DNA of 64,000 bases from Hydrogenophaga sp. 2FB (GTDB lineage: Bacteria > Pseudomonadota > Gammaproteobacteria > Burkholderiales > Burkholderiaceae_C), in the NCBI RefSeq assembly GCF_005503365.1, contig NZ_SCML01000004.1, positions 62,001-126,000 of the forward strand, given 5' to 3'. Positions 55,589 to 64,000 of the stretch are shown here, piece after piece. The position numbers and the translations under genes are program-made. How positions within the stretch are numbered: position 1 is the stretch's first letter; every line of letters starts with the position of its first letter. The notes beneath the pieces are model-generated. The model ran no database searches. It saw nothing but the letters and a program-made list of their open reading frames with translations, and was not told the DNA's origin.

Positions 55589-56636
55589 AAGACAATGGCT
55601 TATAGCTAGCGAGCGCCAACAAAACTTGGGGCGCCGGTGCGTTACCAGAGTCGATGGCCAGGCTCGCGTGCTCTACAAGTCTGTTGACCTTCTCTGCCTC
55701 TTCTACGCTCAGGATCCAAGCGTACTCGTTGATAAAGCATTGTTGTGCCAACGCGGAACGTAAACTCAGCAACGCATCATCTATCGCTTCGAAATTGAGA
55801 GCGTCATCCAGAAGCGTCTCACGAACCATCGTCAGCCAACGCTCAAAGATGCGATCGCAAATTGTCGCACTCTCGAGTAACGTGAGAAAAAGCCTGTCTT
55901 CGTTCCAGTCGGCAAGGGATTGCACAACGCTGGCCGCTTTCGATACTTCTTCTCGTACACCTGGCTCGCACAGTAGAAACTCGATGGCGGCAGGGGCGAG
56001 TTCCTCAGGCCGGCGCCAGGCCTCCGCAATTGCACGCGTCAGCAGCGGGCGTAAGTGAGTTAGGCCTGGCGTGACGCGCAGGCGCTGCATGCATTCGGCA
56101 AGGCCAATCTTCACTTCTGTTGCCTCTCGAATGGCTAGCGCCTCTTGGTAGCTAGTCAGGGCCTGCAGTGGCTGCCCCAAGCGGTTAAGCACTAAGCCCA
56201 GGTTGCAATGGGCCTCGAGAAATCCTGGCGCAGACGAGATGGCTTGGCGGTAGTGAGAGGCGGCTTGTTCAAACTGGGCGTGCCGCATGTGAACGAGCCC
56301 CAGGTAATAGTGGGCTTCCGGGAACTGCGGGCGCGCCAGCGCGGCCCTCTTGAAGAGTTCCAGAGAATAGCGAACATCTCCGTTTTCACAAGCCAAGACG
56401 CCCAACAGATACAGCGCATCCGGCTGCGCCGCATCGAACCGAAGGATCGTTCGACACAGGCTCGCAGCTGCAGGCGCCTGTCCTGACTCGACAAAGCTCC
56501 ATGCCTGATTCAATGCATCGACCGGGCTGGGCGCTTGTTCTGCGTCAATGGGAACGCAGTCAGCCAACATGCAGCAATGCTTGTACTTTTTCCCGCTGTA
56601 GCACGGACACGGCTCGTTACGCCCAGCTGCGCTCAT
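55589..56636 (-). pseudogene. 5' fragment of the SEC-C/TPR/methyltransferase gene
   Basis: The product starts with a SEC-C zinc motif (NEPCPCYSGKKYKHCC, residues 7-22). Several tetratricopeptide repeats follow (from about residue 40 to 180, e.g. PEAHYYLGLVHMRHAQFEQAASHYRQAI), then a helical region. It runs into the IS3 end and stops at 55554 after about ten IS-encoded residues. GAGG precedes ATG 56636. The intact protein would be a 690-residue TPR-methyltransferase; substrate unknown. It follows the YkgJ-type gene by 36 nt. Confidence 0.85.
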
Positions 56637-56672
56637 GTTTCCCCTCTACATAGGACGACATGCTCCACGATT

Positions 56673-57389
56673 TCAGTCGTCCTCAGCCAATAGCGGAAAG
56701 ACAACCTCACCCTTGAACCAACGCTCCTCGCAGGATGGGTCTGTCAGTGCGATGAGAAGTGCCTCACCGAGCTCGTGGATGGAAAGGGAGCTCTTGGCCT
56801 TCGCATACGCTTCTCGAACACCACTGATGAGCGCCAATGACTTAAGCGCCAACTCGCCATCTTCCAGCGCACTGATTCCTGGTCTCTTGCACTCCTCGAC
56901 ATCCAGGGATAAGTACTTCCTGCACGTTGACGGTCTGTCTTCGTAGACGGAGCAACGGTCGTCATTTAGCAAGGGGCAGTTCATCCAGTGCTCTGCCCTA
57001 CGGACACCTTGTGACCTTTGAACATGAAGACGAAGTCGCTCAGTCACTAGGCTTAGCTGTTCGTCTGGTAGCGCCCGCAGCCTTCGAGCCAGAACAAAAA
57101 CCTCAGGCGGGAAGACTTCAATACGGAAGTTGCAGCAGTACGAGCACCCGGGTTTGCAGTCGAAGCGCACATCTGGTCTCGCTTGAACTCTTGTTACCAG
57201 CTCGTCTATCTGCCCATGAAGCGTGTGAATCGCATGGATGGCGAAAGTCTTGTTCTTGTTTGCCGAAAGCATCTGGCGATAAGTCTTCTGCTGCCTTTCG
57301 GCGATGGCTCTGACTTCGGCTTGACGCTCCTGGGAAAGAAACTCCACGGATAGTTGTCCTGGGATTGAAGGCACGGTGTCAAACCGCAC
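56673..57389 (-). CDS. YkgJ-family Cys-cluster (zinc/iron-chelating) protein, 238 aa, GTG start
   Basis: A Cys cluster typical of the YkgJ family is present: FDCKPGCSYCCNFRIEVFPPEV, later WMNCPLLNDDRCSVYEDRPSTCRKY. Members bind Zn or Fe-S clusters; function is poorly known. The start is GTG 57389 without a strong ribosome site. It probably forms an operon with the downstream SEC-C protein, another Cys-motif protein. Confidence 0.8.
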   Translation of the reverse strand: MRFDTVPSIPGQLSVEFLSQERQAEVRAIAERQQKTYRQMLSANKNKTFAIHAIHTLHGQIDELVTRVQARPDVRFDCKPGCSYCCNFRIEVFPPEVFVLARRLRALPDEQLSLVTERLRLHVQRSQGVRRAEHWMNCPLLNDDRCSVYEDRPSTCRKYLSLDVEECKRPGISALEDGELALKSLALISGVREAYAKAKSSLSIHELGEALLIALTDPSCEERWFKGEVVFPLLAEDD

Positions 57390-57905
57390 CCGAGAACAAA
57401 GCCATCGGCCCTGAGATCACAGTGGACGTGGACCGAGTGAACGTTTACAAACTTGGCGGTCCATCGGATCGCTTCACGGTTGCCAGCGGCAACTGTCATC
57501 TGTTGGACTTAATTTAGAGAACGCACCGGCACAAACCGACATCCGAACGATGACAAATGCGTCACCTTCTGCTTATGTGTCAGAAGAGCCAAGTCGCTTT
57601 CAACCTCGCTCTGACCGGTGGAAGCGGTCCGTGCCAGCAGTGGGCACCTAGGTCGAACGGAGAAACGGCCGAACATGCAATGGGGAGTTGCACGAGGGGA
57701 GTTGCTTTCAAGTTGTTGAATCGAGCTATTACCGACAAAGACGCTAGCGTTTTATCAAATTCAATGAAGTTTTCTCTTGGTGAAACGGTATGCCATAGGA
57801 AGCTGTCTACGTCGAGTCCCGTGCCCTAGTTGCTTGCAATCAAGGGTGGGGGTCAAAAGCTCCGACTCGGCTTTTATCTGTTCATCACCACTTGAAAGCT
57901 CACTC
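57390..57905. promoter_or_regulatory. 516-bp intergenic region with a CzcR-like box at 57550-57565
   Basis: No gene is supported. ATGAC-AAATGC-GTCAC at 57550-57565 matches nine of ten arm positions of the czcE motif. It is 161 bp before the YkgJ-type gene and 341 bp before the porin gene, so its target is unclear. Confidence 0.45.
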
Positions 57906-58658
57906 ATGAAAACAATCATCTCCCCCAAGACTCTGGCCGTCCTTACCTTGGCTGCGCTCCCCATGCTCGCCAGCGCACAACTGAGCGCGAACGTCAGTCT
58001 CGTCACCAACTACAAGACACGCGGTCAAGACCAAGACGTGCGGGAAGGCAAGCTGCGGCCTGCGTTGCAAGGCGGCTTTGACTACGCCCACGCAAGTGGT
58101 TTCTATGCCGGAAACTGGAACTCGACCGTCAACTTCCAGACGAGTGCCACGGGCCCGACTGCGAACCTGGAAAGCGATCTCTACGCCGGCTACAAGTTTG
58201 CAACCGGCGGGCTCGGCTGGGACGCCGGTGTTCTGCGCTATCACTACACGGGCGCCAGCGCTGCGAACACCACTGAGGTGTACCTGGGCGTGGGTTGGGG
58301 CCCTCTGAGCGCCAAGTACTACCACACCGTTTCTGACGACTATTTCAATGCTGCGGGTGCCGCGCTCGGGTCGGGCTTGAAGGGCAAAGGCACTGGCTAT
58401 CTGAACGTTGCTTACGCTCAAGAAATCGCGCCAAATTGGACCTTGAAAGCGTCGCTGGGCTACACCTCATACAGCAGCGACATCGCGCTGCCCAACTACG
58501 TTGACTACAGCGTTGGCGCCGCCTACGACCTGGGCGATGGCTTCTCCGTTTCGGGCGCCATGGTCGGCGCGACAAAGAAGAACTCGTTCCTCGGCAAGGT
58601 GGATGGCAAATCTGTGAACGCGAACACGATGGTCGTTATGTTTACCAAGTCCATGTGA
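57906..58658 (+). CDS. TorF-family (Gcw_chp) outer-membrane porin, 250 aa
   Basis: A signal peptide (ending ASAQ) is followed by LSANVSLVTNYKTRGQDQD, the conserved beta-strand opening of TorF/Gcw_chp proteins, and alternating beta-strands to a C-terminal Met-bearing strand. It probably forms a small outer-membrane barrel; substrate unknown. ATG 57906 fits the signal peptide. It is convergent with the next porin across a terminator. Confidence 0.83.
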   Translation: MKTIISPKTLAVLTLAALPMLASAQLSANVSLVTNYKTRGQDQDVREGKLRPALQGGFDYAHASGFYAGNWNSTVNFQTSATGPTANLESDLYAGYKFATGGLGWDAGVLRYHYTGASAANTTEVYLGVGWGPLSAKYYHTVSDDYFNAAGAALGSGLKGKGTGYLNVAYAQEIAPNWTLKASLGYTSYSSDIALPNYVDYSVGAAYDLGDGFSVSGAMVGATKKNSFLGKVDGKSVNANTMVVMFTKSM

Positions 58659-58718
58659 CCCTCTAGGGTGGACTTAGGTCGAAAGAAAGGCTGACACTGC
58701 CGCCCGAAAACGCACGAT

Positions 58719-58753
58719 AAAAAAGGGCTCAAGAACCGTAAGGTTCTTGAGCC
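58719..58753 (-). terminator. Strong rho-independent terminator between convergent porins
   Basis: GGCTCAAGAACC (58726-58737) and GGTTCTTGAGCC (58742-58753) make a perfect 12-bp stem with a GTAA loop. Six A residues at 58719-58724 give the U-tract for the minus-strand porin; the stem may also halt the plus-strand transcript. Confidence 0.9.
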
Positions 58754-58819
58754 AATTCCACGGGGAGCATCTTATGCGCCGCAGTACAGACCCCACATCT
58801 GACACTGCGACTGTTTTTA

Positions 58820-59875
58820 TCAGAACGAGTGACGAACGCCGACGGAGTAGCCGGTTGCAGTGTCACCAGCAGCGATGAGCGGCGATGCCAGGGAAGACGA
58901 GGAGACTGCGAAGCCGCGATTGGCGTTGCTGTCGTTGCTCACACGAGCGAGCAGACCGTAGAAAACAGTGCGCTTGGACAGCTTGTGGATGTAGCCAAGA
59001 CCCAGTTTCGAGGAGTCGGCGTCGACTTGGTTGCGGGTGTTGAAGCGCGTGTAGCCGATACGGAACTCACCCGACTGGCCCACCGGGGCCGACGCACCCA
59101 AGGTGTATGCATTGACACCCCGCCCCGCGCCACGCTCGGTGGCAACCAACAGCATGGGCTTCACGAAGCCGAGGTCGTACGACGCGCCGAGGTTGAGCGC
59201 TTTGTAAGTCACCTCCTGGATAGCAGTGCCTCCCTTCAGCTGTGCATAACCCAATGCGATGTCGAGCGGGTTTGATTGATAGCCCACGCGAGCGGAGACA
59301 AAGTTGCCACGGCTGTTGTTCGGCTCGCTGCTGGCTCGTTCGCCCAATCCGTATTGCACCTGGCCGTGGAAGCCGCCCATCTTGGGAGTCAGGTAAGAAA
59401 CGATATTGCTTGCGCGCTTGGAGTGACTACCCTCTTGCGTGCCAGCAGCTACCGTTGCGTTGCCGAGCATGTTGTTGGCACCGCTCCCAGCCACTCCGAT
59501 GTCGCCGAACGGGTCGAAGGTCTCGACGTTCAGATAGGACGCGAGCTTATCCCGGCCAAGTCGAACCTCGCCAAAGTCGCCCATCAAGCCAATAGTGGAG
59601 CGTCGATCAAAGCGAAATGTTGTACCGCCGTTGTCAACGGCAACGCTGCCTTCAAGCCAAAAGCTAGCCTTGAGACCTCCGCCCAGGTCTTCCACACCTC
59701 GAAAGCCGAGCCGGCTGCTAGATTGTTCACCGCTGGAAAGCCCCGTGACGCTCGCAGTGTCGCTGGACAGTCGCGTCACGGATGCGTCGACAACACCGAA
59801 GAGCGTGGTGCTGCTTTGCGCAAACGCCCCTGCAGAGGTTGCGAGAATCGAAAGGGCGATGAGAGAGTGTTTCAT
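58820..59875 (-). CDS. General trimeric porin (betaproteobacterial, OmpC-like), 351 aa
   Basis: A signal peptide (MKHSLIALSILATSAGAFAQ) is followed by SSTTLFGVVDASVTRLSS, the first strand and DASVTR motif typical of betaproteobacterial porins, then RLGFRGVEDLGGGLKASFWLEG. It ends in Phe (GVRHSF), the outer-membrane insertion signal. ATG 59875 is chosen for the signal peptide; the longer frame to 60121 is not supported. Confidence 0.9.
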   Translation of the reverse strand: MKHSLIALSILATSAGAFAQSSTTLFGVVDASVTRLSSDTASVTGLSSGEQSSSRLGFRGVEDLGGGLKASFWLEGSVAVDNGGTTFRFDRRSTIGLMGDFGEVRLGRDKLASYLNVETFDPFGDIGVAGSGANNMLGNATVAAGTQEGSHSKRASNIVSYLTPKMGGFHGQVQYGLGERASSEPNNSRGNFVSARVGYQSNPLDIALGYAQLKGGTAIQEVTYKALNLGASYDLGFVKPMLLVATERGAGRGVNAYTLGASAPVGQSGEFRIGYTRFNTRNQVDADSSKLGLGYIHKLSKRTVFYGLLARVSNDSNANRGFAVSSSSLASPLIAAGDTATGYSVGVRHSF

Positions 59876-60208
59876 TTCGTCTATTGCTGTGCAGTTGAGT
59901 TGGACCGTGTTCCGATGCGAACTACATCGCAAGGACTCGGTGGAACGACAACCCAAGTCGGGCTGACACAACTGATTAGACCGACGCAATGTGACAAAAC
60001 GGGGACGAAAACACTCCTGGCGAGCTTTGCACCATGGATAAAAATCATATAACTTGAATGTGACGTGAACATGACTTTTGCGATATGTTTTCGGTGCACG
60101 TGTCCGCCGTTCAAGAATCAAGCATTCACGAAGTTCTTCGCATCCGCCATGCGATCAAAGTTCTGCTCTGTTCTCTTCAACTCAGTCGTATAGAGCGACC
60201 ATCACGTT
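59876..60208. promoter_or_regulatory. 333-bp divergent region between the porin and the SPC-type ATPase
   Basis: No gene is supported. AT-rich sequence near 60045-60090 probably holds promoters for one or both genes. TGAC half-sites occur near 60061 and 60071 in direct orientation but do not form the inverted motif seen at the czcE genes. Confidence 0.45.
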
Positions 60209-62683
60209 ATGTCTGAAAAGCTTCGCCTCGACCTCCCTGTTCTTCTGCCGAGCATTCCTGGTGAAGCAGATGCCTGCGTTCAGCGGCTGCAACAGCTGCT
60301 GCGCAATCGGCCTGGCGTCGACGATGTACATGTCCGACTTGGCGTCGAAGAGAAACCGCCGCAGCTATGCATCCACTATGACCCGGACCAGCTGTCGTTA
60401 ACGCGCATTCGGGAACTCGCGAAAGCCGCTGGCGCAGAAATCTCTAGCCGCTTTGGCCACCTGCAGTGGCAACTTGACGGGATGAACCATCAAAGAAAGG
60501 CCGGGTTCGTCGTCGACCGTCTGCAGAAGATGGAAGGCGTTCTTGAAGCTAACGCAAACGCCTCAGGGCTCCTGCACATCGAGTTTGATCGCGAAAAGAC
60601 CTCGGAAGATGTGATGCGTGCCGAACTCTCAAGCCTTGGCGCGAGCCCGCGTGAGGGAGAGGAAGACCACAGCGCTCATAGCCACGACCACGGGGACCAC
60701 AAACACGCATCCGGCGGCCACGAAGGGCACCAGCATGGCGGCGTGTTTGGCGCGAACAGCGAAATGATCTTCGCACTGATTTGTGGCGCGCTGCTTGGTG
60801 TGGGAGCGGTCACGGAAAAGCTAGTCACCGGCGCACCATCCTGGCTTCCTCTAGCCTGTTACGTCGCTGCGTACTTCTTCGGTGGTTTCTACACTTTGCG
60901 AGAAGCCATCGACAACTTGCGACGCAAGCGATTCGAGATTGACACCCTGATGCTGGTCGCAGCTGCCGGCGCAGCCGCTCTCGGCTCATGGGCTGAGGGC
61001 GCTCTTCTTCTGTTTCTGTTCAGTCTGGGCCACGCACTTGAAAGCTATGCCATGGGTCGGGCAAAGCGTGCCATTGAAGCATTGGCAGAACTGGCGCCTG
61101 ACACGGCAACCGTTCGCCGCGATGGGCAGGTATCCGAAATTGCGGTGGAAGAACTCGTGGTCGGTGACGTCGTCCTGGTGCGACCCAACGAGCGCCTTCC
61201 CGCTGATGGATTTCTTCTGGTCGGTACAACGAGCATCAATCAGGCGCCCGTCACTGGCGAGAGCATGCCCGTTGACAAGCGACCGGTGGATGATGCTGCC
61301 GTCGCTCGCGCTAGGCCCGACTCCATCGAATCAGTCTCCCGCGTGTTCTCGGGCACCATCAACGGTGCGCATGCCATCGAAATTGAGGTGACTAGGCGCT
61401 CCACAGATTCGACACTGGCCCGAGTGGTCAAGATGGTCAGCGAAGCGGAGACGCGCAAGTCTCCGACACAGCGATTCACGGACCAGTTCGAACGCATCTT
61501 TGTACTTGCTGTTCTGTTGTTGGCGTTCCTACTGCTGTTTGCCTGGGTGGTCGTAGACGAGCCATTCCGCGATAGTTTTTATCGCGCCATGGCGGTTCTT
61601 GTGGCTGCGAGTCCATGTGCGTTGGCAATTGCGACGCCTAGCGCGGTGCTGTCAGGCATCGCCCGCGCAGCGCGAGGCGGCGTTCTGATAAAGGGGGGCG
61701 CTCCTCTTGAAGAGCTCGGCTCCCTCAATGCAATGGCATTTGACAAGACCGGCACACTGACGGAAGGCCGCCCGCGAATCACTGATGTGGTGACAGCTGA
61801 AGGTGTCACCGAGGCGGAACTGCTCGCTGTGGCGGTTGCAGTCGAGTCCCTGAGCGACCATCCGCTTGCTGCCGCGATAGCGAAAGATGGTCGTGAGCGC
61901 TTGGGGCAGCAACCCATCCCAACCGCCAGCAATCTCGAAAACTTGATTGGACGCGGGGTGACTGCCACCGTGGGCGGGCAGACAGTCTGGATTGGCAAGG
62001 CAGAACTCTTTGGAAGCGATGGCATCGCCCCCTTGGGTGCTTCGGCCGCATCCGCCATTGAACGTCTGCGTGAAGCAGGTCGCACATCCATGGTTGTGCG
62101 CAAGGGTGAGCGTGATCTCGGCGCCATAGGACTGCTTGATACCCCACGCGAAGGCGCACGTGATGCACTGAAGCAGCTTCGAGAGCTCGGCATCACCCGC
62201 ATGATCATGATCTCCGGGGACCACAAGAAGGTGGCAGAAGCGGTCGCCCGCGAGGTAGGACTCGACGAGGCCTGGGGCGACCTAATGCCCGAGGACAAGG
62301 TGGAAGCGATTCGCAAGCTTCGCGAAGAAACCAAGGTGGCAATGGTTGGCGATGGCGTCAATGACGCGCCCGCTATGGCCAACGCGACCGTGGGCATCGC
62401 TATGGGAGCTGCGGGCTCAGATGTGGCACTTGAAACCGCCGACGTGGCTCTCATGGCCGACGACTTGAGGAACCTTCCTTTCGCCGTAGGCTTGAGCCGC
62501 CACACGCGTTCGGTAATTCGTCAGAACGTCTTTGTGAGTCTTGGCATCGTTGCGGTTCTAGTGCCTGCGACCATCATGGGTCTCGGCATTGGAGCAGCCG
62601 TTGCCGTTCATGAGGGTTCAACACTTCTGGTCGTTTTCAACGCACTGCGCCTTCTGGCCTACAAGGGCCGCGACAAGAAGTAG
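60209..62683 (+). CDS. czcP: CzcP-like P1B-4-type (SPC) metal ATPase, 824 aa
   Basis: The transmembrane metal motif is SPC (AASPCALAIATP, near residue 467), characteristic of P1B-4 pumps such as CzcP and Coa[10 protein letters not shown] lies near 511 and GDGVNDAPAM near 713. The N-terminus holds two HMA-like folds without the CxxC site: the second reads DGMNHQRKAGF where GMDCxxC is expected. A His-rich stretch follows (HSAHSHDHGDHKHASGGHEGHQHGG). Zn, Cd and Co export is likely, in support of CzcCBA. Confidence 0.87.
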   Translation: MSEKLRLDLPVLLPSIPGEADACVQRLQQLLRNRPGVDDVHVRLGVEEKPPQLCIHYDPDQLSLTRIRELAKAAGAEISSRFGHLQWQLDGMNHQRKAGFVVDRLQKMEGVLEANANASGLLHIEFDREKTSEDVMRAELSSLGASPREGEEDHSAHSHDHGDHKHASGGHEGHQHGGVFGANSEMIFALICGALLGVGAVTEKLVTGAPSWLPLACYVAAYFFGGFYTLREAIDNLRRKRFEIDTLMLVAAAGAAALGSWAEGALLLFLFSLGHALESYAMGRAKRAIEALAELAPDTATVRRDGQVSEIAVEELVVGDVVLVRPNERLPADGFLLVGTTSINQAPVTGESMPVDKRPVDDAAVARARPDSIESVSRVFSGTINGAHAIEIEVTRRSTDSTLARVVKMVSEAETRKSPTQRFTDQFERIFVLAVLLLAFLLLFAWVVVDEPFRDSFYRAMAVLVAASPCALAIATPSAVLSGIARAARGGVLIKGGAPLEELGSLNAMAFDKTGTLTEGRPRITDVVTAEGVTEAELLAVAVAVESLSDHPLAAAIAKDGRERLGQQPIPTASNLENLIGRGVTATVGGQTVWIGKAELFGSDGIAPLGASAASAIERLREAGRTSMVVRKGERDLGAIGLLDTPREGARDALKQLRELGITRMIMISGDHKKVAEAVAREVGLDEAWGDLMPEDKVEAIRKLREETKVAMVGDGVNDAPAMANATVGIAMGAAGSDVALETADVALMADDLRNLPFAVGLSRHTRSVIRQNVFVSLGIVAVLVPATIMGLGIGAAVAVHEGSTLLVVFNALRLLAYKGRDKK

Positions 62684-62783
62684 AACGGGCACACACCATC
62701 CGTGTGCAGACCGTCTACTCCAAGCGGCTGTCGTGGCATACCGTCCCGACAGCTTGGATTTGCTCATTTTGAGCGATGAACGC

Positions 62784-63128
62784 TCAACTGCGATACAGCG
62801 GATTGCGGCTCACAAAGACGCGGAACTCCTTGTCGGAGAAGCCAGCCGGGGCAATCTTGGCAAGGTCCCAGGAACGGCCGCCAACACCATTGAAGGTCCA
62901 CGTGAACTGGTTGCCTCCATTGCCGCGAAAGACGACGGTCTCACCGTAGGAAACATTGGCGTAGCTGGACGTACTCAGGTCGATAACACGTGCCGATGTC
63001 GTAGCAGGAGCGGGTTGGCCAATCAGCGCCTGCTCCTTGCTAGAAAGGCCTGCAGCGGAGGCGCTGGCCAGCGTGGCTGCAATTGAGACTGCGAAGGCGG
63101 CTTGACGGAAGGAATGGAGTTTGGACAT
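62784..63128 (-). CDS. czcE: CzcE-family periplasmic metal-binding protein, copy 2, 114 aa
   Basis: It is a paralogue of the 51182-51523 product: signal peptide ending near ASA, then STSSYANVSYGETVVFRGNG, QFTWTFNGVGGRSWDLAKIAP and RVFVSRNPLYRS. ATG 63128 has GAGG 6 nt upstream. It is convergent with the SPC ATPase and followed upstream by the same box as copy 1. Confidence 0.82.
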   Translation of the reverse strand: MSKLHSFRQAAFAVSIAATLASASAAGLSSKEQALIGQPAPATTSARVIDLSTSSYANVSYGETVVFRGNGGNQFTWTFNGVGGRSWDLAKIAPAGFSDKEFRVFVSRNPLYRS

Positions 63129-63237
63129 GCAGGACCTCATAAGTGATTTGGAACGCCTCTCGTGTGAGGCAACAGCTGCCGTTTCGGCACTGAGAAGCAC
63201 TGTATGAGTTGGTCCGCAACAACATGAAGTCATCAAA

Positions 63238-63253
63238 ATGACAAATCAGTCAT
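63238..63253. promoter_or_regulatory. CzcR-like box upstream of czcE copy 2
   Basis: ATGAC-AAATCA-GTCAT lies 110 bp before the start. It is identical, including flanking bases, to the box at 51620-51635 upstream of czcE copy 1. Confidence 0.65.
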
Positions 63254-63354
63254 ATTTGAAAACCATGCTGAACAGTTAGCGCACAGCCGATAGGCTGAGC
63301 GACATAGGCCGCCCGTTGAACTGTCTTCACTAATGAGGCCGAGCGGTTGTCGAC

Positions 63355-64000
63355 CTACTTGGCGAACCGCTTCAGAAGGATACCCACGCTGGTGATGCCA
63401 TTGCTCGATGCAGCCATGGTTGCGCCACCATGCATACGCGCAATAGCCGCAACAATCGAGAGGCCGAGACCGTGGTTTTTGCTAGCGCCGCTGCGTGATA
63501 CATCGGCTCGGAAGAATCGGTCAAACATCCTGGAGAGGGTCTGCTGGTCAATCGGAGCCCCACTATTTTCGACGAGAACTGTCACCTGCTCGAAAGCATC
63601 GGGCTCAATCCTCACCACTAGGCTTGAGCCCTTTGTGGCATAGCGGGTGGCATTGCTGACCAAGTTGGAGAACGCGCGCTGTAACAGCTGTAGGTCGAAC
63701 TCTCCATCGACGTCCCCCTTCACCTCAAGGGTTAGTCCAGCATCATCGAGGGTAGCTTCGTGATACTCAGCAACACGTCGCACGACTGCCGCGAGGCTGG
63801 GGGTTGATGTGCGACGCGCAACTGCCCCCCTGTCCGCTTGCGAGAGAAACAGCATGTCGTGCACTATCCCAGCGATGCGCTGCAAATCCTCCAGATTCGA
63901 ACCGAGCAACTCACGTATCTCGTCCGGACTCTTGGATGAATGCATCGCCAGTTCAGCACCGCTCATCAACGTCGTCAGTGGTGTCAACAACTCGTGGGCC
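63355..64000 (-). CDS. czcS: CzcS-like sensor histidine kinase, 5' part beyond the window
   Basis: Only the kinase core is in view: AHELLTPLTTL (H-box) at the right edge, N-box (FSNLVSNATRYA), G-box (KNHGLGLSIVAAIARMHGG) and the C-terminus. Sensor and membrane segments must lie to the right of 64000, probably with a czcR-type partner. The frame has no stop between 63357 and 64000. It resembles CzcS/CusS kinases. Confidence 0.85.
   Translation of the reverse strand, partial: AHELLTPLTTLMSGAELAMHSSKSPDEIRELLGSNLEDLQRIAGIVHDMLFLSQADRGAVARRTSTPSLAAVVRRVAEYHEATLDDAGLTLEVKGDVDGEFDLQLLQRAFSNLVSNATRYATKGSSLVVRIEPDAFEQVTVLVENSGAPIDQQTLSRMFDRFFRADVSRSGASKNHGLGLSIVAAIARMHGGATMAASSNGITSVGILLKRFAK

Noticed and set aside
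62691-62708. GCACAC/GTGTGC hairpin after czcP as a terminator
   Set aside because: The stem is only 6 bp and no T-run follows on either strand.

Overview
The window reads as GC-rich DNA from a betaproteobacterium, most likely order Burkholderiales and family Comamonadaceae. This rests on codon bias, a trimeric-porin gene and a TorF-type porin gene at 57.9-59.9 kb, and resemblance to Cupriavidus-type czc, cop and mer genes. It is dominated by a mosaic heavy-metal resistance island. Base composition changes between blocks: the cus block at 25-31 kb is extremely GC-rich, while the czc block at 45-51 kb is clearly less so. That fits assembly from several sources. No rRNA, tRNA or CRISPR array was seen.

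Layout. (1) 1-5.5 kb: minus-strand phage-like genes. They comprise a primase/helicase-like gene that looks 5'-truncated, two small translationally coupled genes, and two podovirus-type virion/ejection proteins, the last running off the left edge. (2) 5.6-13.5 kb: an arsenic operon gap-arsJ-arsR-arsC-acr3-arsH read leftward from an operator at 13467-13482. acr3 is split by a complete IS21-family element (6929-9729) flanked by the 6-bp target duplication GCCGCG. (3) 13.5-16.8 kb: cueR-copA from a CueR-type promoter, then copK. (4) 16.9-18.3 kb: a compact mer operon (merT-merP-GDCCVxC gene, divergent merR) without a merA reductase. (5) 18.4-24.6 kb: periplasmic copper block tolC-multicopper oxidase-cupredoxin-cusF-like, divergent from copRS, then a DUF305 gene. 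(6) 24.9-31.5 kb: cusCBA copper/silver efflux preceded by a small Cys/Met-rich periplasmic gene. (7) 31.9-39.0 kb: DUF305 membrane protein, CDF-like transporter, Pb/Cd/Zn P-type ATPase with a perfect 19-bp-spacer MerR-type promoter, DUF3703, CzcI-like, then lspA-dsbB-dsbA-like-sco. (8) 39.0-44.1 kb: a MerR-family regulator divergent from a thiol-redox operon (MerT-like Cys protein, CC-motif protein, DsbD-like, redoxin), then a BASS/ACR3-family transporter. (9) 44.2-51.5 kb: czcR, czcA, czcB, czcC and czcE on the minus strand. czcR ends in nine in-frame GGTTCG repeats and has no adjacent kinase. (10) 51.9-57.4 kb: a SEC-C/TPR/methyltransferase gene broken by an IS3-family element that is itself broken by an IS30-family element, followed by a YkgJ-type gene. 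(11) 57.9-64 kb: TorF porin, general porin, SPC-type P-ATPase (czcP-like), second czcE paralogue, and the 3' part of a czcS-like kinase running off the right edge.

Together these genes would cover As (reduction, efflux, organoarsenical handling), Cu/Ag (cytoplasmic export, periplasmic oxidation, trans-envelope efflux), Hg (uptake and sensing only), Pb/Cd/Zn and Zn/Cd/Co. The least familiar features are a shared ATGAC-N6-GTCAT box that links the two czcE paralogues, czcR and possibly a porin region; the MerR-controlled thiol-redox operon; and several regulators separated from their usual partners. Product names are family assignments from sequence reading. Promoters and operators are inferred from pattern and spacing.
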